From: Humidesulfovibrio mexicanus
GTDB lineage: Bacteria; Desulfobacterota; Desulfovibrionia; Desulfovibrionales; Desulfovibrionaceae
Direction of reading: 5' to 3'
DNA: 64,000 nt
Assembly: GCF_900188225.1 (NCBI RefSeq)
Contig: NZ_FZOC01000001.1
Span: 620,596 to 684,595 of the forward strand
Part shown: one piece after another, positions 60,161-64,000 of the stretch
Position numbering within the stretch: position 1 is the stretch's first letter
Layout: each line of letters begins with the position of its first letter
Translations under genes and position numbers: made by a program
The notes under the pieces: generated by a model
Database searches by the model: none
What the model was told of the DNA's origin: nothing
Seen by the model: only the letters and a program-made list of their open reading frames with translations

Positions 60161-61781
60161 GCTTCTCGGGCTCCTTGGGGGCGGGCGCGATGTCGCGCGC
60201 CACGGGCAGGGAGTTGAACAACGCCCAGAACCTGGGCCACAGGGCGGCCAGGCCGCCGGGATTGTCCAGGGCGATGCCCGGCCGGACAAAGGAAATGAGC
60301 GCCAAGCCCAGGGTGGCCCAGGGGTCCGGCGCGGTCCACACGCCCTCCCACGGGGCGGTGGGGCCGCTCGTCACCTCAAGGCTGTCCCCGTCCGGGCCAT
60401 CGTCGGCGGTAAAACGCGCGCCCAAACGATCCAGCAGGTCCATGATCCACACGCGCGCGGCGGAGCCCTGCGCGCCTGCGGGCAAGGCCACACGCGCACC
60501 GCCAGCCTTGAGGGCCAGGGCCAGGGCCAGCGGCAGGTAGCGCGGATCGCGCCCCATGCCCAAGGTCTGGCCGGGGTTGAGGGCCGCGCCCCGGCATACG
60601 GCCGCGCCGCCCTCGAAGGTCGGGGCCAGGCCAAGGGCCTTGAAATCCGCAAGAACCTGGGCGGACAGCGCCAACTCGCCGGACAGGCGGGCAAACCCGC
60701 CGGCCAGCGCGGGCACGGCCAGGGCATAGGCGCACAGCGCCGGGTCCAGCGGCAGCGCCGGGGCCTTGGGCACGCGGGGAGAACCGGCAGAAATGACATA
60801 TTCGTCACCTTTGCGCCCAGCCTTCACCTGGCACAGGGTCAACACGGCCACGGCCTCGTCCAAGGCCTCGGCCTGGGCGGCGGCGGCGCGGGGCTCACGG
60901 CACAAGGCGATGCGCAGGCCCTCGGGATAGCTCCATGCGGCCGTGGCCAGGGCCTGGGCGAAGAGCGCCGGGGTTTCCGGGGCGAGCTCGATGCGCGAGG
61001 CCATGCGGCCGCCGGACTCCAGCCTGGCGGGCAGGCCGCGGGTGCGGGGGTTCATGGGCGCAAGACGTGCGCCCAGCTGGGGCAGTAGGGCGTCGAGCGG
61101 CCGGAGGTCCAGGGACTTCAGGCCCACGCCTCCGGCGAATTTGCTTCGGCCCGCGTCGCGCAGGGCCAGGGCGATGAGCGCATACAGGGTGAAGGGCTCC
61201 TCGCCGGCAAAGACGAGCGCGTCTTCGAAATGCAGGGGAAACTCGTCGGAGGTCTTCTCCAGCCCTGCGGCCTCCAGGGCGTCGTCGGTCCAGGAAAGGT
61301 GCGCCCCGCACTGGTTGAGCGCCTTCACCAGCTCGATGAGCGGGTCGGAGAGGACCACCCCGCCAATGCGCAGGGACTGCCCCGTGGCCGCGGCCAGCAG
61401 GGCCAGCAGCCTGACGCGGGCGCGGGAACGCGGGCCGGTGATGTCCATGTCCACGCTTTCGGAGCGGGGAGCAAGGGTGAAGGGCTTGTCCGCCGCACGG
61501 CGCTGGGACTGGGCCTCCAGGCCGAAAGCGCCCAGCAGCGCGAAAAGCTGGCGAGTAAGGCGCGGGTCCAGGTCCTGCTGACGGCTCATCTGGTCGAAGG
61601 CGCTCCAGAGCTGCTTCTCCAGGTCGCGGTCCAGCACCTGCCGCCCTTTGGCGGCGCGCTGCACCAGCTTCATCCTGCGGGCCACCTGGGCCAGCAGACG
61701 GGCGTCAATGTCGAGCAAATCCTCCAGGATGCCGGTCCTGTGGCGCGGTCCCTTGTCAAATGCGATGGGGCTGTCGGTCAT
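60117..61781 (-). CDS. Divergent AroA (EPSP synthase)-like protein with helical N-terminal extension
   Basis: A 554-residue protein. Residues about 15-110 are helical with a chorismate-mutase-like flavour (LEDLLDIDARLLAQVARRMKLV, then DLEKQLWSAFDQM). The rest follows the repeated fold of EPSP synthase (ARVRLLALLAAATGQSLRIGGVVLSDP..., RYLPLALALALKAGGARVALP). The usual catalytic signatures are not recognisable: no AGSKS-type lysine loop and no NAGTAMR motif. It may have altered chemistry in aromatic amino-acid synthesis. ATG 61781 follows AAAGGGA. Confidence 0.72.
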   Translation of the reverse strand: MTDSPIAFDKGPRHRTGILEDLLDIDARLLAQVARRMKLVQRAAKGRQVLDRDLEKQLWSAFDQMSRQQDLDPRLTRQLFALLGAFGLEAQSQRRAADKPFTLAPRSESVDMDITGPRSRARVRLLALLAAATGQSLRIGGVVLSDPLIELVKALNQCGAHLSWTDDALEAAGLEKTSDEFPLHFEDALVFAGEEPFTLYALIALALRDAGRSKFAGGVGLKSLDLRPLDALLPQLGARLAPMNPRTRGLPARLESGGRMASRIELAPETPALFAQALATAAWSYPEGLRIALCREPRAAAAQAEALDEAVAVLTLCQVKAGRKGDEYVISAGSPRVPKAPALPLDPALCAYALAVPALAGGFARLSGELALSAQVLADFKALGLAPTFEGGAAVCRGAALNPGQTLGMGRDPRYLPLALALALKAGGARVALPAGAQGSAARVWIMDLLDRLGARFTADDGPDGDSLEVTSGPTAPWEGVWTAPDPWATLGLALISFVRPGIALDNPGGLAALWPRFWALFNSLPVARDIAPAPKEPEKHDAKPKNRRVRISG

Positions 61782-61815
61782 GGATTCCCTTTTCCGGGGG
61801 TAGTGTAAAAAGGGA

Positions 61816-61844
61816 CTCATAGCCCGAATTTACCCGGCGGGCAA
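61816..61844 (-). promoter_or_regulatory. Promoter of the aroA-like/acn/ppiD unit
   Basis: Minus strand TTGCCC (61839-61844), 17 bases, TATGAG (61816-61821). Confidence 0.45.
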
Positions 61845-61893
61845 GCCTGGCCGCAAACGGGAAATCCCGTCGGCGAGAAGGCTTGATTCTCGA

Positions 61894-61903
61894 AGAATAT
61901 TCT
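61894..61903. promoter_or_regulatory. AGAATATTCT palindrome in the aroA-like/livG divergent region
   Basis: A perfect 10-base palindrome about 90 bases upstream of the livG -35 and 50 bases upstream of the minus-strand promoter; operator-like but unassigned. Confidence 0.35.
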
Positions 61904-61984
61904 GCGCATGTCATTTTTTTACAACAAACCCGCCGCAAAAACACGACTAAACCCTGCGCTTACATTTTTTGCAAATCTTCACGC

Positions 61985-62014
61985 TTGATTTTATTCACCA
62001 GGAGTCTTTATACT
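61985..62014 (+). promoter_or_regulatory. Predicted promoter of livG
   Basis: TTGATT (61985-61990), 18 bases, TATACT (62009-62014). The predicted start at about 62021 is only about five bases before the livG ATG. Confidence 0.45.
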
Positions 62015-62025
62015 GCGCGCCACCT

Positions 62026-62790
62026 ATGGCAAATCTTGAACTTTCCGACATCAGCGTCCGCTTCGGCGGCTTGCAGGCCCTGACCGACGTCTCCTTCCGC
62101 GTTCGCGAGGGCGACATCGTCGGGCTCATAGGCCCCAACGGCGCGGGCAAGACCACCGTGTTCAACGTCATCACCGGGGTCTACAGAACCAGCGCGGGCC
62201 AGGTGCGCTACGACGGCGCGCCCCTTTCCGGAATGCGGCCGCACAAAATATTGGCCATGGGCGTGGCGCGCACCTTCCAGAACATCCGCCTGTTCCAGAA
62301 CATGACGGCCCTTGAAAACGTCATGGTGGCCCAGCATTGCCGCACCAGGGCCGGCGTGCTGGGGGCCGTGCTGCGCACGCGCGCGCAAAAGCGGGAGGAA
62401 GCGCGCATCCGCGAGAAGTCCCTGGCTGCGCTGGAGTTCATGGACCTGGGCGGTTTCGCCCACGAACTGGCCTCCAACATGGCCTACGGGCTGCAACGCA
62501 GGCTGGAGATCGCCCGGGCGCTTGCCAGCGAGCCCAAGACCATCCTGCTGGACGAACCCGCCGCCGGACTGAACCCGGCGGAAAGCCGCGAGCTGATGCA
62601 CACCATCGCCCGCATCAGCTCTCTGGGCATCAACATCCTCATGGTGGAACACGACATGAAGGTGGTCATGGGCATTTGCCGCCACATCGTCGTGCTGGAT
62701 CACGGCGTGATGATCGCCGAAGGCAAGCCTGAAGAGATTCAGCGCGACCCCAGGGTGATCGAGGCATATTTGGGGAACGAACATCACTAA
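62026..62790 (+). CDS. livG: Branched-chain amino-acid ABC transporter ATP-binding protein
   Basis: A 254-residue ABC ATPase of the LivG subfamily. Walker A is GPNGAGKTT at about residue 37. The signature-loop region is degenerate (NMAYGLQRRLEIARAL in place of LSGGQ), as usual for LivG. Walker B is ILLDEPAAGLNP, and the switch His lies in VEHDM. ATG 62026 is used; an upstream in-frame TTG at 61969 lies across the promoter. Permeases are presumably beyond the window. Confidence 0.92.
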   Translation: MANLELSDISVRFGGLQALTDVSFRVREGDIVGLIGPNGAGKTTVFNVITGVYRTSAGQVRYDGAPLSGMRPHKILAMGVARTFQNIRLFQNMTALENVMVAQHCRTRAGVLGAVLRTRAQKREEARIREKSLAALEFMDLGGFAHELASNMAYGLQRRLEIARALASEPKTILLDEPAAGLNPAESRELMHTIARISSLGINILMVEHDMKVVMGICRHIVVLDHGVMIAEGKPEEIQRDPRVIEAYLGNEHH

Positions 62791-62805
62791 AGGGGGAATT
62801 GACTG

Positions 62806-63972
62806 ATGAAACGTGCGTTCAAACTGCTGTCCATGCTGGCGCTCGCCTCGCTGGTGGCCTTTGGCTGCGGCGGCGAGAAGAAGGAAGAGAAAACGGCCGA
62901 GGCCCCTGTGGCCGGCATCAAGATCGGCAGCCTGGGCCCCCTGACCGGCCCCTACGCCGCCGACGGCAACGACATCAAGAACGGCGTCATGGCCGCCATC
63001 GAGGTCATGAACCCCGAAATGGGCGCGCTGGGCCCCGTGACCCTGCAGTCCGAAGACGACGCCTGCGATCCGCGCCAGGCCGTGGCCGCCGCCAACAAAC
63101 TCATCAACGAGAAGGTCACCGCCGTCATCGGCGCGTACTGCTCCAGCGCCACCATCCCCGCCTCCGAGCCGCTCATCAGCGCCAAGATATTCATGATCAC
63201 CCCGGCCTCCACCAGCGAGAAGGTCACCGAGCGCGGAATGCCCTACATGTTCCGCACCTGCGGCCGCGACGACGACCAGAGCAAGGCCGCCATCAAGTTC
63301 ATGACCGACCAGCTCAAGGCCAAGACCGTGTACATCGTGGACGACAAAACCACCTACTCCCAGGGCCTGGCCGACAACGTGGAGAAGCTGGCCGCCGACG
63401 CGGGTCTGCAGATGCTGGGCCACGAGCATGTGAACCAGGGCGACAAGGACTACTCCGCCGTGCTGACCAAGGTGAAGGCCGCCAAGCCCGACGTGTTCTA
63501 CGTGAGCCTGCAGAACAGCGCTTCGGCCGCTCCCATGCTCATCCAGACCGCGCGCATGGGCATCAAGGCCAAGATCCTGGCCCAGGACGCCGTGTACCAC
63601 CCGCAGTTGATGGAGCTGGCCAAGAAGGACGCCGAGGGCGTGTTTCTGACCTTCGGCTACACCGACAAGGAGACCCCGGAGTACAAGAAGTTCTACGAGG
63701 CCTACAAGGGCAAGTACGGCGAGCCCGGCGCGTATTCCGCCTACTCCTACGACTCCACCGTGGCCTATCTGAAGGCCGTGAAGGCCGCCGGATCCACCGA
63801 CCCCGAAAAGGTCAAGGCCGAGCTCATGAAGCTTGAGTTCAACGGCGCCTCCAAGAAGATCAAGTACAAGGAGAACGGGGACTCCGGCTCCAACTATGTC
63901 ATCCAGGTGGTGAAGGACGGCACGTTCACCAACTACTGGAACCCCGAGACCGGCGAGCTCTTCGCGAAGTAG
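62806..63972 (+). CDS. livK: Branched-chain amino-acid ABC transporter substrate-binding lipoprotein
   Basis: A 388-residue type I periplasmic-binding protein. A signal peptide with lipobox VAFGC lipidates Cys at about residue 21. The ligand-binding fold begins IKIGSLGPLTGPYAADG, with the conserved IGAYCSSATIPASEPL and MFRTCGRDDDQ segments. It follows livG by 15 bases. Leu/Ile/Val is the likely ligand by family, but other amino acids are possible. Confidence 0.93.
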   Translation: MKRAFKLLSMLALASLVAFGCGGEKKEEKTAEAPVAGIKIGSLGPLTGPYAADGNDIKNGVMAAIEVMNPEMGALGPVTLQSEDDACDPRQAVAAANKLINEKVTAVIGAYCSSATIPASEPLISAKIFMITPASTSEKVTERGMPYMFRTCGRDDDQSKAAIKFMTDQLKAKTVYIVDDKTTYSQGLADNVEKLAADAGLQMLGHEHVNQGDKDYSAVLTKVKAAKPDVFYVSLQNSASAAPMLIQTARMGIKAKILAQDAVYHPQLMELAKKDAEGVFLTFGYTDKETPEYKKFYEAYKGKYGEPGAYSAYSYDSTVAYLKAVKAAGSTDPEKVKAELMKLEFNGASKKIKYKENGDSGSNYVIQVVKDGTFTNYWNPETGELFAK

Positions 63973-64000
63973 GTCCGGCTTCCCAATCCTGTGACACAAT

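Noticed and set aside
1-64000. tRNA, rRNA, insertion sequences, phage genes or CRISPR arrays
   Set aside because: None recognised on reading both strands; no tandem spaced repeats, transposase or integrase genes seen.

Overview
The window is a high-GC (roughly two-thirds G+C), gene-dense chromosomal segment. It very probably comes from a sulfate-reducing deltaproteobacterium of the Desulfovibrio group (Desulfovibrionales). The main reason is a complete dsrA-dsrB-dsrD unit (dissimilatory sulfite reductase plus DsrD) with a cobyrinate-diamide-synthase-like gene (DsrN/CbiA type) right behind it. Supporting signs are a class III (anaerobic) ribonucleotide reductase, an Aquifex-type aconitase and a divergent AroA-like protein. 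I saw no rRNA, tRNA, insertion sequence, prophage or CRISPR array; this is core chromosome with some accessory transport and signalling genes.

Layout. 1-3.5 kb: the end of an unknown gene, thpR, pncC, a small membrane protein and serS. 3.5-7.1 kb: promoter, cobalamin riboswitch, then nrdD-nrdG overlapping at ATGA. 7.1-9.3 kb: a small exported protein and rimO. 9.4-14.9 kb: a sensor histidine kinase, rdgB, glmS and a diguanylate cyclase. 14.9-17.6 kb (minus): a pabB-pabC fusion coupled to a C-GCAxxG-C-C protein, then rpmB. 17.8-24.4 kb: a long lipid-synthesis operon, yceD-rpmF-plsX-fabH-fabG-acpP-fabF-glyA, ending at a strong terminator. 24.5-27.2 kb: a dCMP deaminase, ribD, ribE and a lipoprotein.

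27.3-32.5 kb (minus): ilvB-ilvN behind a leader-peptide attenuator, cheV, a NeuB-type sialic-acid synthase and an unusual winged-helix/Rossmann regulator. 32.9-38.8 kb: fadD with an operator-like palindrome at its start site, a cyclophilin, an exported unknown and a CHASE2 adenylate/guanylate cyclase. 38.8-43.4 kb (minus): dsrA-dsrB-dsrD, a terminator, then the CbiA/DsrN-like gene. 43.4-49.8 kb: a run of a Cys-cluster protein, an 85-residue unknown, a cation/Ca antiporter, a CBS protein and an HPP membrane protein, followed by a CLC channel (minus) and TerC. 49.9-54.2 kb: a MauE/DoxX-rhodanese pair, chrA, an orphan MacA-like adaptor behind a sigma-54 promoter, and a YciI protein. 54.3-64 kb: nagZ, a stand-alone Lrp ligand-binding domain, ppiD, aconitase, a small coiled coil and an AroA-like gene on the minus strand, then livG and livK of a branched-chain amino-acid ABC transporter that runs off the window.

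The most informative regulatory features are the B12 riboswitch on an anaerobic RNR, the Val/Ile/Leu-rich ilvB leader peptide with its terminator, the palindrome upstream of the dsrAB promoter, and the sigma-54 promoter with upstream inverted repeats before the MacA-like gene. The least understood proteins are the AroA-like fusion, the winged-helix/Rossmann regulator beside neuB, the Rossmann-like N-terminus of the histidine kinase, and the YkgJ/85-residue/antiporter/CBS/HPP run next to dsr.
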